A DNA stretch of 64,000 bases from Prorocentrum cordatum. Taxonomy: Eukaryota > Sar > Dinophyceae > Prorocentrales > Prorocentraceae. The DNA is taken from the NCBI GenBank assembly GCA_963575745.1, contig CAUYUJ010020563.1, positions 1 through 64,000 of the forward strand, read 5' to 3'. Position numbers and translations under genes: made by a program. Positions within the stretch are counted from its first letter, which is position 1. Each line of letters opens with the position of its first letter. The notes under the pieces are model-generated. The model worked only from the letters and a program-made list of their open reading frames with translations. It was not told the origin of the DNA and searched no databases. Of the stretch, positions 20,270 to 30,540 are shown one piece after another.

Positions 20270-22392
20270 TGGAATTTCAAACCGCCCATGGTTGCCCTGC
20301 GTCTGGTCGGTCTGGAAAGAGGCGCACTCGCTCGCCGACAGATGCATCGCCGTCCTCGACGCGCATTCGGAGGTGCGTCCAAATCGTCGCACCACTCATG
20401 CAGATTGGTTCGCAGTGCAGCGCTAGGTGCAAGGCAACCATAAGCGGTTTGATATTCCGCTGCGGAGTGTCAGACCGCCTGTGGTTGCCCTGCATTAGGT
20501 AGGTCTGGAAAGTGGCGCACTCGCTCGCCGACCGATGCATCGCCGTCGTCGTCGCGAACTCTGAGGTGCGTCCAAGTCGTCGCACCACTCATGCAGATTG
20601 GTTCGCAGTGCCGCGCAAGGTGCAGGGCAACCATGAGCGGTTTGATATTCCACTGCGGAGTGTCAGACCTCCTGTGGTTGCCCTGCAGTTGGTCGGTGTG
20701 GAAAGTGGCGCACTCGCTCACCGACCGATGCATCGCCGTCGTCGTCGCGCACTTTGGGGAACGTCGGAGTCGCTTCATCGCTCATGCATATTGGTTTGTA
20801 GTGCAGCAGGAAATGAAGGGCAATCATCGGCGTTTTGAAATTCCACTGTGGAAGTTCAACCCACCCATGGTTGCCCGGCATCTGGTCGGTCTGGAAAGAG
20901 GCGCACTCGCTCGCCGACCGATGCATCGTAGTCGTCTCGCACTCTGAGGCGCGTCGGAGTCGTTTCATCGTTCGTGCAGATTGATCCGCTGTGCAGCGCA
21001 AGGTGCAGGGCAACCATAAGCGATTTGGAATTCCACTGTGGAGTTTTAAACCGCCTATGCTTGCCCGGCATCTGGTCGGTCTGGGAAGTGGCGCACTCGT
21101 TCGCCGACCTATGTATCGCCGCCGTCGTCGCGCACTTTGAGGCGCGTCGGAGTCGTCGCATCGTGCATGCAGATCGATTCGCAGTGTGTAGCACAAAGTT
21201 CAGGGCAACCACCAGCGGCTTGAAATGCCTCTCGAATTTCAAACCGCCCATGGTTGCCCTGCGCCTGGTCGATCTGAAAAATGGCGCACTCGTTCGCGGC
21301 CGATGCATCGCCTTCGCCGCCGCGCACTGTGAGGCGGGTCGGAGTCGTTTCATCGTTAGTGCAGTTTGATCCGCAGTGCAGCGCAAGGTGCAGAACAACC
21401 ATCAGCGGTTTGGAACTCCTGTGTGGAGTTTCAAGCCGCCCATGCTTGCCCTGCATCTGGTCGGTCTGGAAAGTGGCGCACTCGCCCGCCGGCCGATGCA
21501 TCGCCGTCGTCGTCGCGCACTCTGAGGCGCGTCTGGGTCGTCGCATCGCTCATGCAGATTGAGTCGCAATGCGGCGCAAGGTACACGGCAACCATCAGCG
21601 GTTTGAAATTCCACTGTGGAATGTCAATCCACTTACGATTGCCCTGCGCCTGGTCGATCTGGAAAGTGGCGCACTCACTCGCCGACCGATGCACGGCCGT
21701 CGTCGTCGCGCACTTTGAGGCGCGTCGGAGTCGTCGCATCATTCGTGCATATTGGTTCGCAGTGCAGCGCAAGGTGCAGGGCAACCATCAGCTGTTTGGA
21801 ATTCCACTGTGGAGCTTCCAACCGCCCATGGTTGCCCTGCACTTGGTCGGCTTGGAAAGTGGCGCACTCATTCGCCGACCGATGCATCGCCGCCGTCGTC
21901 TCGCACTTCGAGGCGCGTCGGGGTCGTCGCATCTTTCATGCATATTGATTCGCAGTGCAGCGCAAACAGCAGGGGAACCATAAGCGGTTTGGAAATCCAC
22001 TGTGGAACGTCAAAGCGCTTATGACTGGCCTGCGCTTGGTCGACCTGGAAAGTGGCGCACTCCCTCGCCGACCGATGCATCGCCTTCGCCGTCGCGCACT
22101 TTGAGGCGCGTCGGAGTCGTCGCATCGCTCAAGGAGGTTGATCCGCAGTGTAGCGCAAAGTGCAAGGCAACCATCAGCTGTTTGAAATTCCACTGTGGGA
22201 TGTCAATCCACTTATGATTGCCCTGCGCCTGGTCGATCTGGAAAGTGGCGCGCTCACTCGCCGACCGATGCATGGCCGTCGTCGTCGCGCACTTCGAGGC
22301 GCGTCGGAATCGTTTCGTCGTTCATGCTGATTGATTCGCAGTGCAGCGCAAAGTGCACGGCAACCATCAGCGGTTTGAAATTCCACTTCGCC
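20270..22392. repeat. 193-bp satellite, 11 tandem copies
   Basis: Period 191-193 bp, read from the conserved word CGATGCATCGCCGTC at about 20,340, 20,533, 20,726, 20,919, 21,110, 21,303, 21,496, 21,687, 21,880, 22,073 and 22,266. Each unit also contains GTTGCCCTGC, TCTGGAAAGTGGCGCACTCG and TTCGCAGTGCAGCGCAAGGT. Copies differ by scattered substitutions. Frames stay open on both strands because the unit has few stops, but I see no reason to call a protein. Confidence 0.95.
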
Positions 22393-22453
22393 GCTACGAA
22401 AGTTCGGCCAAAGTGCTGCGCCTCCTGAAAGGCGACGTGGCCCCCGAACGACG
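22388..22453 (+). repeat. Dispersed repeat D3, copy 2
   Basis: Begins where the 193-bp satellite ends; pairs with 19,481-19,545. The two copies bracket the 63-bp and 193-bp arrays. Confidence 0.75.
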
Positions 22454-22459
22454 CCGCCC

Positions 22460-22570
22460 GACGAGAGGGGCCGGGCCCCCACCCCGCGCGCGTCACGCTT
22501 TTTGCGGCCAAAGCATGGGGCGGTGCCGCACGAGCGCGGGCGAGCCCAGCAGCGGGCCCAATCGACGCCG
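22460..22570 (+). repeat. Dispersed repeat D4, copy 1
   Basis: About 107 bp nearly identical to 23,133-23,240: both contain CGACGAGAGGGGCCGGGCCC, TTTGCGGCCAAAGCATGGGG and GCGGGCGAGCCCAGCAGCGG. Confidence 0.85.
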
Positions 22571-23132
22571 AGCCCGCGGAAGGCACTAGCCTTCGCCGCT
22601 ATCGATGCGGCACACGGGCCGCCCGCGTTCCCTATCCTTTCTGTGCCGCGGGCAGCGAGGGTTCGCGCTCGTGGGCGCCCCTCTCCTGCCCGGGCTGTTC
22701 TCCAATTATCATTCCAAATCATTGTTTCCATGAGTCACAATGGTAAATGCGCGCCGTCGCCGCCGCGGCGGGGCGTGGCGCGGCGCACGCTTGCGCGAGC
22801 CTCGTCCGCGCGGCGGGCCGCCTCTGCGGCCTGTGCCCTCCTGTAATCAGCATCGCGTCGATTTGAGGTTGCGCGCAGGTCGGCGCGAGCTTCGCGCGCA
22901 GGCGTCCTGGGCGCGCGCGCGCGCTCGTAGTCGCAGAGTTCCCCTCCCTTTGTTCGGGTGGGCGGGTTGGGAGAAACAAATTTTGCGCGCGTGGCGTTGC
23001 GCGGAGAAGGGGGGGGGGGTAACTTGCGAACGCTCGCGCCTCCGTGCTGCGCGATCGGCGCGAGCTCCGTCCCGGCCCCCCGTCAGTCCTGCGAGCTCTG
23101 CCCGACCCTGCCCAAGGTCGGAGCTAGCAAGA

Positions 23133-23240
23133 CCGACGAGAGGGGCCGGGCCCCCTGACCGCGCGCGTCGCGCTCTTTGCGGCCAAAGCATGGGGTGGTG
23201 CCGCACGTGCGCGGGCGAGCCCAGCAGCGGGCCCGGTCGA
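23133..23240 (+). repeat. Dispersed repeat D4, copy 2
   Basis: Second copy of D4, about 670 bp downstream of the first. The DNA between copies (22,570-23,133) is GC-rich with a G9 run and no recognised gene. Confidence 0.85.
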
Positions 23241-23404
23241 CGATCAGTTTGTGTGACCAGGCCCGCCACTAATCGCGCCCCCCGGTCGTGCACTACCGCC
23301 CGATGCTTTATTCGTTTTTTTGTTGGTTGTTCTCCCCCCGTGTTATAGCCCGTGATCCATTGCGCTGGCGGCGTGACATTTGCGACCTTCGCGCGCCTCC
23401 CGCA

Positions 23405-23956
23405 GGTCTACGACGCCCTCGGAATTCGACGGTTGCCTCGGGCCACAGCTCCGTCGGGCACTGCCGATCGGGGCGGATTGGTCACCGGCAAGACGGGAGG
23501 TGGGCGCCGCAAATTATTTTCCCTGCCCGACGACCGCTCTCGGCTCGGCAAGGGGAACGAGCGCGCCTCTCCGACACCGTCGGCCGGCGACGCCTTTGGT
23601 CGGCGAGCGCATATTGTTTGAGATATCCGGCATTCGCGCGCCTTCCACCTACCCAACTCTCGATCTACCATGGCGGGCCTGCCAGAGGCCTTCCCCCCGA
23701 CGTCCGGTCGCGCCGTCACCTCGGGCCCCGAACGAGCATTTTGTTTGTTTGTTTTTTTTTTCGGCGGGACGAGCGGATTCGGCGTCGCCGAAGCACCCGG
23801 GGCCCGGTGGAAGGCGGGTGCCGCATATCGCCCTCGCCCGACGGCCGCTCTCGGCGCGGCAGAGGGGAATGAACGCACCTCTCCGACACCTTTGGCCGGC
23901 GATGCCTGTGGTCGACGCTCGCAAGTCGGGGGCGCGGTGCCTTCGCGCGCCTTCCA
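23405..23956 (+). repeat. Dispersed repeat D5, two diverged copies
   Basis: The left copy contains GGGCCACAGCTCCGTCGGGC, GATCGGGGCGG, CCCGACGACCGCTCTCGGC and TTCGCGCGCCTTCCACCT. The second copy (about 23,757-23,956) repeats the last two blocks and breaks off exactly where element A begins. A third copy lies at 40,266-40,450, on the other side of element A. Confidence 0.65.
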
Positions 23957-24135
23957 CCTGAAGGCCCTCGGCCTTACTAATTGTTAGCAGCAGTTGTAAG
24001 TAGGTTATAAGTAAGTTGCAACTAGGTTGCATGTAATTTATAACCATTAGTAATGTTACTAAGTCGGCTAACTCGGGCGGTGCATTTGGAGGTAGATAGC
24101 TTGAGTTAACGAAGTTGCTAACTTCGCTAACTTTT
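23957..24135 (+). repeat. Element A left terminal inverted repeat and subterminal words
   Basis: 12-bp tip matching the right end, followed by AT-rich sequence with repeated TTAGTAAT, GTTACTAAG, GTTGCTAAC and AAGTAGGTTATAAGTAAG words. Confidence 0.55.
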
Positions 24136-24441
24136 ACATGCTTACTTGAAAACAGAGCTGCTGCATCGGGTTTTCCTTGGATGTTGCCTCCAAAAACGCA
24201 TGCATGTGTTTGGATTTTCGGGATCACGCATATCGGAAATCATGATCCAGACTTGCGTGCGAACGCATTCAGAATATTGTATCGAGCGTTACAAGAATGT
24301 TGTGCATTGCAAATGCAACATATCATTTCGAATTCGCAACCCTCTGTTGCACATGTTTTTGAATGTCACTAGAGTTTGGGCTCCTGCCGTTTGGGCGAGG
24401 ATTGCTGCTGGCGCTTGTGGCGTCCTCCTGCGCGCGGCGTG

Positions 24442-26822
24442 ATGAACGCCTCCCGTGAACAGCAGATCGCGGAGGTCCGCCCCAAGATGATGGCCATCAA
24501 GGACATGTACTTGCATCCTGATGCAGCGGTGGTCTCATTACTTGAAGACGTATGCAGCATTGCAAGAGGCATAGACTGCCTGAAGGTAGAACAAATACAC
24601 TCGAAGTATATGATGGTGTGCACAGAGAATCGTTACGGAGATGGGATCATTCCGAGCGAGGTTATGGATTTGATTTCCAAGATCTTCAAAAATGGATTCA
24701 AGAACTCAGCCCTCCAGAATCCAGCTTGCATGGAACTTCCACCAGTGGGCACGCCTGAGTACAATACAATCAAGAACTTCAATTTCAAAATAATGGAGGA
24801 CTCAGCGGGCCAGCTGCCGCAGTATGATTGCGATGCAAAGTTCGCATCCTATACGTGCGGCCACACATCCATGGGTTTGCGTTGCATCAACGCAGGGGTT
24901 CCAGTACCCACGGTCATGCCAGAGCGTTTCGACAGAATCTCGCACCAAGGGAAATTGTCACTGACGAGGTTACGGGAGGTTCAACCAGACTACGCTAAGG
25001 CGTGTGACGAAGGAATTGAGTGGAAGGTCTTTCGGTACGAGTTCGTGAAGGAGTTCCCGTGGATTAGTAATCTTGCTCAGGAGGCTGGCAATGCAGGCCA
25101 ACAAATTGCCAGATGCGAATCTCGCATGAGTCTCATGTACAAGATCGCAGCAATTGCCAACCGACACCACACGGGTGGCACCATGATCGATTGGGATAGT
25201 GTGATCCGCGAGGCGACTCGCGCAGGCTCTCTCTTTCCTGGGGAGATCGATGGCTTAGTAAAATCTGTGAAGGAGTTGTCTGGCGGCCTCGGCAACCCGA
25301 TCTTTCTGAACGAGCTTCGCGACTTCTCGCGGCAGCTGACCTCCCAGTGCGTGGTCACGGGTTCAATGGCGAAGTCTCTCGCCGAGGTGCAGATCAAGCA
25401 TGAGGGGGCCGCTGCGACATTCAAGCTCGCATGCATGAAGGCGATGACATGTGCGACGGGTAAGTTCGCGAGGGATGGCCATCAGATGCTTTTGAAGCCA
25501 GGCGACGTGACCGCCTTGTCGAGCGATAAGAAGTCTACGATTGTAATGGTGGCCGATGAATTTCTTCAGAAAGTGCGACAGATCGCATGCGGTGAGGGCA
25601 TCGCGGCAGACACGGTCGCCTACGGCACCATCGTGGGATTGACTGACGTTCGCGTAGTTCATTTCGTGTTCAACAAGCCCGATGAGCGCTCAGGCACTTG
25701 CAAGACGCTGAATGACATCGGGGTCAGCTTCACCACTGCGTTGGCAACGCACGTTGGCAAAGCAGTTGCTAGCCCATGGAAGCAGATCGGTCGCGAGGGC
25801 GCATCCAAAGCCGTGACAGGGCAGGCGCGTAGCTCAGATGTGAAAGAGTACACCGCTTCGGGCAAGTGGTCGAACCAAGTGGACAAGCTCAGTGACAAGG
25901 GGTTTGAGGTTGGCGCCAATGTCGCCTTGGCGAGCGACACCTTGGGTGAGAACATTTACGAGCTGATCTCCATCGACGCTGCGACTGGCGTGAAGTTGAA
26001 GCTTCAGGCCACGGGCAGTGCGACATGCCACCCCGTCGGCGACTTCTTACGTGGCAAGTTCGTCGTGTCCACGATTATGAAGGACAGTCTTGCGACCTCG
26101 TCGCAAAGCATGTGGAATGCATATACACCCCCACACCTTTGAATTCTCGTTCGTCGTTCCCTCATCTCATTTGGCTCTGCGTCTTCATGTCTCATCTTTT
26201 TTTTCGCCGCTGCTCCTCCATAGAGGAAACGATCGACAAGTTCGCTGACCATGGCCCCCTCAAGTCTGTCGATTACCAGTGGGGTATCGAGGAGGCCAAC
26301 ATCAGGCTGGCCTTGGATGGTGTATACAGCCAGAACGGCAACTGTCTTAAGCTTCGTGCTCTCACCGTAACGCGTTCGTTTGAGGCTGAAGAGCTGGTGC
26401 TTGTCCCACTCTCTTCGGCAATCTACTTGAAGAAGCAAACTGATATAGTTCAGTGTGGGCATGTGTTCATGAAGACATACAAGGACCCCAAGGGATTGAC
26501 GTTCAATATCGTGTTGGCCCCCAATGGTGGTATCAAGATTCCTAAGGCTGAGACGAACACTGGCGTTGGAGGGCTGAAGCAGGCACCGTCTTCGCTCGTC
26601 ATCCCCTTCTGGCTCGTACAGGATTCAGGTGAGCACGGCGCCCCCAACATGAAGCTCAAGACCGCCATGTCTGTCCCATCAGTGCATGTACCAATTTTGA
26701 CAAACAAGTGCGCCATCAACAAGGGCGATGTCCTTAGCGCCCAGCTGGCATCGCTCATGCCCAAGCGCAAGGTAGACGATGTGCCTGCTGCGCCCGCGGC
26801 TAAGAAGGCCAGGAAGCGATGA
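24442..26822 (+). CDS. Large nuclear hypothetical protein of element A
   Basis: A 566-codon frame from the ATG at 24,442 (the frame is open upstream to 24,376 but without an ATG) runs to 26,142. A second frame to 26,822 continues the protein. A GC-AG intron of 116 bp (26,108 GCATGT to 26,223 CCATAG) joins them in frame, giving about 755 residues. The sequence is balanced, well-formed coding DNA (MDLISKIFKNGFKNSALQNP; WDSVIREATRAGSLFPGE). The C-terminus carries a bipartite nuclear localisation signal (PKRKVDD near the end, KKARKR at the last residues). I recognise no catalytic family. It is the first gene of element A and could be a DNA-binding or replication protein of the element (speculation). 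Confidence 0.75.
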
Positions 26823-27424
26823 GGCTCGCGTGTTGGCAGCATCGGTTACACATACCATGTGTCGTGGGGGGTGTTTATGAAATGTATGAAAGCATCGTCG
26901 GTATCGTTCCTCTGCAATCGTTGCATCATTGCGTCAACGCGCATCGGACTCGTCTGCAATTGTCCATTGCATCGGCCCGCAGGCGTTTGGCTGTGTCCAA
27001 GCGAGTGCACGCTGCATCTGCGCACGCACTGCAGCTGCAGATGGCAGCGAGCGTGCAGCTCCGCACGGTCATCGAGGGGGGCGGCCTTAAGGATCGCGAG
27101 CCATGGGCCCCGAGGGCGGTGATGCATACGGCAGGGGGGCTCTTCGTGGAGCTGCCGAGAGCGGATAGACAGCTGCAAAAATTTATATCTGCGCCCAACC
27201 CCACCAAGAGCCAATCGCCTCTGGCGACAAATTCGTTTTTCGATCAGACCTCGAAGATGCGCAACGCCGCTTGCACCGAGGCCATTTGGGACCACTTGGA
27301 GCAGGCCGACCCATTGCTTCAGCAAGATTGCGACAGGGCCAGCGTCATTAAGAACAATAGGAGTTCTCTGGATATGTCGCAATCGTGGACGCTTCGCGTA
27401 TTCCCACCAGGGGGGGAGGAATGA
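26819..27424 (+). CDS. Hypothetical protein overlapping the upstream stop codon
   Basis: The ATG at 26,819 overlaps the preceding gene's TGA (ATGA). The first good in-frame ATG may instead be 26,882 (MYESIVGIVPLQS). The protein is 201 aa from the first ATG. The N-terminal half is basic and helical (QLSIASARRRLAVSKRV); the C-terminal half reads FFDQTSKMRNAACTEAIWDH and ends at a TGA in a purine-rich tract. No family recognised. The ATGA overlap would suit translation re-initiation on a shared transcript, or the gene may have its own trans-spliced mRNA. Confidence 0.5.
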   Translation: MRLACWQHRLHIPCVVGGVYEMYESIVGIVPLQSLHHCVNAHRTRLQLSIASARRRLAVSKRVHAASAHALQLQMAASVQLRTVIEGGGLKDREPWAPRAVMHTAGGLFVELPRADRQLQKFISAPNPTKSQSPLATNSFFDQTSKMRNAACTEAIWDHLEQADPLLQQDCDRASVIKNNRSSLDMSQSWTLRVFPPGGEE

Positions 27425-27775
27425 GAGGAGGAGGACGATACATTGGATGATGAGGTGGAGTGGCGGGGGAGGGGGGCGAGGAGGAGGGGCTGAAACAAAG
27501 GGGGATGGTGGAGGAGGAATGGGAGGAGGGAAAGGGGGAGGAGGAAGGAGCATAAGGATGATAAAAAAGAATGAGGAGGAGGAATAGGAGATGCCTTAAT
27601 TCGCTTGCGTGAATAGGCCGCTCTTGGACCACTCTTGGATCGATCTCTTGACCTTGAGACTTCTTGGGCAATCTTGAATCGCGTGATATTTTGGACAAGC
27701 TTGGGCAATCTTGGGTCGCGTGATATCCATGCCTGCATGTTGAGGCATCGCGTGATATATTGGGACATATCCGTG
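27417..27775. repeat. GGA tract and TTGGGCAATCTTG direct repeats
   Basis: 27,417-27,590 is an impure GGA/GGGA purine tract. 27,663-27,770 holds three units built on TTGGGCAATCTTG and ATCGCGTGATAT. No gene seen before 27,921. Confidence 0.7.
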
Positions 27776-27920
27776 GACATCTTGAAGTATATATGAGCCC
27801 CTCTTGGAACCACCGTCCAGGCAAACCACTCCCCCAAGGGGATGAAGGGCGTTGAAGAGAACGCATTCTAGACATGTGCCCTAAAGGGATGGTTGTCTAC
27901 CAGAAACTGTCTCGATATAT

Positions 27921-28502
27921 ATGCCCGCAGTCCAGTGCGACCATGGTGATGAGCATTTGCATCACGATGCAGTTACCTTGAAGCTTCTGTTTGAGCTGAA
28001 TGCTACTAAGAAGGTGTGGATCGAATGTACGCCAACGGGACTTGAGTACATGCGGGTTGCATCTACCACAGCAGCGGTTTCATGCAGTCAAGAGGCAACA
28101 CATCGCTTGCGGTCAGCACCAGCAGGGGTGGAAGGTGTGAAATGCGACAAACGTCGCAGGACGGTGTTCATGGTGGTCGACGGCAAGCGTCTGCAGGAGC
28201 GAGTGGACGATTGGACTCCCGCGTACATCAACAACGCAGCCCAATCCCTTCGTGATCGCTTAGATAACAAGGCACGTGATGAGGCTGAAGCTGATGGGTC
28301 GGAGGAGTACTATGACCCGCCAGTCGCAGCAGGCGATTGGTCGCCACCAGGCGATGGCTCGCCACCAGGCGATGGTTCGCCAGGCGATGGTTCGCCGCCA
28401 GGTGATGGTTCGCCATGCGATGGTTCGCCACCAGGTGATGGGCCGCCCTCTGTTTTCACTCGCCGACGGGAGATGCGCCAGACGACGCTTAGCTTCCAGT
28501 AG
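27921..28502 (+). CDS. SPPGDG-repeat protein with a PIP-like tail
   Basis: 193 aa, ATG to TAG. An N-terminal domain of about 120 residues contains LLFELNATKKVWIECTP, GVKCDKRRRTVFMVVDG and WTPAYINNAAQSLRDRL, resembling the small beta-sheet-plus-helix domains common in dinoflagellate proteins. An acidic linker follows, then about seven (S)PPGDG units from an 18-bp repeat at 28,335-28,445. The C-terminus is RRREMRQTTLSFQ. QTTLSF is reminiscent of a degenerate PCNA-interaction motif (Q-x-x-L-x-x-aromatic), but spacing is imperfect; this is speculation. It ends 75 bp from the convergent end of the next gene. Confidence 0.65.
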   Translation: MPAVQCDHGDEHLHHDAVTLKLLFELNATKKVWIECTPTGLEYMRVASTTAAVSCSQEATHRLRSAPAGVEGVKCDKRRRTVFMVVDGKRLQERVDDWTPAYINNAAQSLRDRLDNKARDEAEADGSEEYYDPPVAAGDWSPPGDGSPPGDGSPGDGSPPGDGSPCDGSPPGDGPPSVFTRRREMRQTTLSFQ

Positions 28503-28576
28503 CTCCACTCCCTCTTCGCCTTCCCACCTCCCCTTCCCTCTCCCTCCAATCTCTATTCTATTTTTGCCTCGCGTGC

Positions 28577-29981
28577 TCAGTCCGAATCTGGCCCCGCTGG
28601 CGGCGGGGATTCAGTAACAGAACTCAGTTCAATATGCGGAGGGCCATCGTCGCGCATGCCGCTGTTCGGCACATCGGCGTCCCTGACCATGCTCATGCAT
28701 CCGTCGTGGTCCGTGTCGTCGAGCAGGCCATGGCCGTTCATGTCGCCCTTGCCCTCGTCGGAGCCCTTGCCACCGTCGTAGCCCCCGCCGCTGTCGAGGG
28801 CCGTCGCCTTGCCGTTACCACCGTCGTTAATGCTCTTGCCACCGTTGTAGCCCTCGCCATCGTCGTAGCCCTTGCCACCGTCGTAGACCTTGTCACCGTC
28901 GGTGCTGCCCTTGCTACCATCGTAGCCCTTGCCACCGTCGTAGTAGCCCATGGCCTCGTCGTCGATGCCCGTGCCACCGTCGTAGCTTGCACAGCCGCGA
29001 TCGATGCCATCAGCACCCTTGCCATCGCCGTAGCCCTTTTCGTAGCCCTTGTCGTAGCCCTTGTCGTAGCCATCGACGTAGCCCGTGTCGTAGACCGTGT
29101 CGTAGCCCTTGCTCGAGCTGCCGTACGGGTCGTAGCCTTTGTCGCTGCCCTTGCCGCCGTCGTAGCCCTTGTCGAAGCCCTTGCTCGAGCTGCCCTTGGC
29201 GCTGCCCGTGCCACCGTCGCCCTTGTCGTCGGCCTTGCCGCTGTCCGACATCATGTCCTGCAGCCCGTCACGCTGCTCCTTCGCCAGCCTGATGTGGCCC
29301 TTGCCGCTGTCGCCGTCCTTGTCGCGGCCCTTGCCGCTGCCGTCCTTCTCGCGGCCCTTGCCACTGTCGTAGCCCTTGCCCTTGCCACCGTCGTAGCCCT
29401 TGCCCTTGCCATCGTCGTAGCCCTTGCCACCGTCGTCGTAGCCCTTGCCATCACTGTCGTAGCCCTTGTCGTAGCCCTTGTCGTAGCCTTTGTCGTAGCC
29501 CTTGTCGTAGCCTTTGTCGTAGCCCTTGTCGTAGCCTTTGTCGTAGCCCTTGCCATCGCCGTCGTAGCCCCTAATCAAGAGCTCGGTGATGTCGAGAAGC
29601 CTATCTGTCAGCCGCCGCTCCCGCTGGAGCTCCTGTATGGAGGGCGAAAATCCGCCGACCTCCCTCCTCCTCCTCCTCCTCCTCCTCCTCCTCCCCCTCC
29701 TCCTCCTCCTCCTCCTCCTCCTCCTATTCCTTCTCCTCCTCCTCTTCCTCCTCATCATCCTCGTCTTCCTCCTCGTCCTCCTCATCCCCCCTCATCCTTC
29801 TCCTGTGGCTCTCACCCCAGCAGTCCTCTTGCAGGCGGCGCAGCGCCTCCGCGGAGGCGCTGCCATGGCGCGCCATGGCGGCGCGGGCGGCGCGCGCGGC
29901 CACCCGCGCGCGGCCACGCCCCCCTGGGAGGAGAAAGGGGTCCTCCAGGGGGCCTCGGTCCAGAAACAGCAGCGCGCGCAA
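28577..29981 (-). CDS. GYDKG-repeat low-complexity protein (copy 1)
   Basis: The main exon (about 29,657-28,577) starts FSPSIQELQRERRLTDRLLD, then many GYDKG/GYDGGKG units from a 12-bp DNA repeat. In its middle is a conserved island HIRLAKEQRDGLQDMMSD (about 29,225-29,300), and it ends ESPPPAGPDSD. A probable first exon at 29,981 to about 29,820 (MRALLFLDRGPLEDPFLLPG...SASAEALRRLQEDC) is separated by an intron filled with (TCC)n; its donor is GGTGAG, the acceptor is not certain. Tyr/Asp/Gly/Lys repeats of this kind suggest an unstructured, possibly phase-separating protein (inference). It is a head-to-head paralogue of the gene at 30,538. Confidence 0.65.
29660..29815. repeat. TCC microsatellite in intron
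   Basis: (CCT)n and CTCATC units between the two exons of the 28,577-29,981 gene; an example of polypyrimidine tracts marking introns in this window. Confidence 0.9.
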
Positions 29982-30359
29982 ATGGGGGGAGGGGGGGGGG
30001 GGTGCGATTCAGGTGAGGGGGCGATTCGGGTGAGGGGGCGTGGCTGCGTCGCGAATCGTTTCGCGCTGTGCACTCATGGGTGCATGCAGCAATGCATGCG
30101 TTGTTTCAGAGTCTACTTGGGGATGTGAACTTGAAAATGAGATGCGTTAACATCGTCGTCTGCGTTCGCTCGAGACAGCCTCACAATTAACTCAGCATCA
30201 CACGACCTCACAATGAACTCAGTACCGCGAACCATGATGTTGGTTATGGTATGCCATGCAATGCTACGCTATGATGTGAATATCCCTCCCCGACCTCATC
30301 CTCCTCCGTTGCCACCGCCGTTTAGGCCCGAGCGTTGCTTGGGTCGCGACAGTGCGCGA

Positions 30360-30540
30360 CCAGCTGCAGCGCTCCACGCGCAGCAGCTACCAGCGCTCCG
30401 CGCGCAGCAGCACCAGCTGCAGCAGCACCACCAGTGCATCCAGCAGCTCCACGCGCAGCAGCACCAGCTGCAGCAGCGCCACCAGTGCAACCAGCAGCAC
30501 CACCCGCAGCAGCACCACCAGTGCAACCAGCAGCACCATG
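30360..30540 (+). repeat. CAGCAGCACCAC minisatellite at a 5' end
   Basis: Alternating CAGCAGCACCAG / CCAGTGCAACCAGCAG units directly before, and in frame with, the ATG at 30,538. It is either 5' leader or an N-terminal Ser/Thr-rich extension starting at 30,352. Confidence 0.8.

Noticed and set aside
20270-22392. Tandem array as a CRISPR or as a protein-coding repeat
   Set aside because: Units are contiguous 193-bp copies without spacers, and the genome is eukaryotic. Open frames on both strands follow from the shortage of stop codons in the unit.
22741-23961. Several 150-200-aa frames on both strands between 22.7 and 24.0 kb
   Set aside because: They overlap dispersed repeats D4 and D5 and change frame between copies, so they are not conserved as protein.
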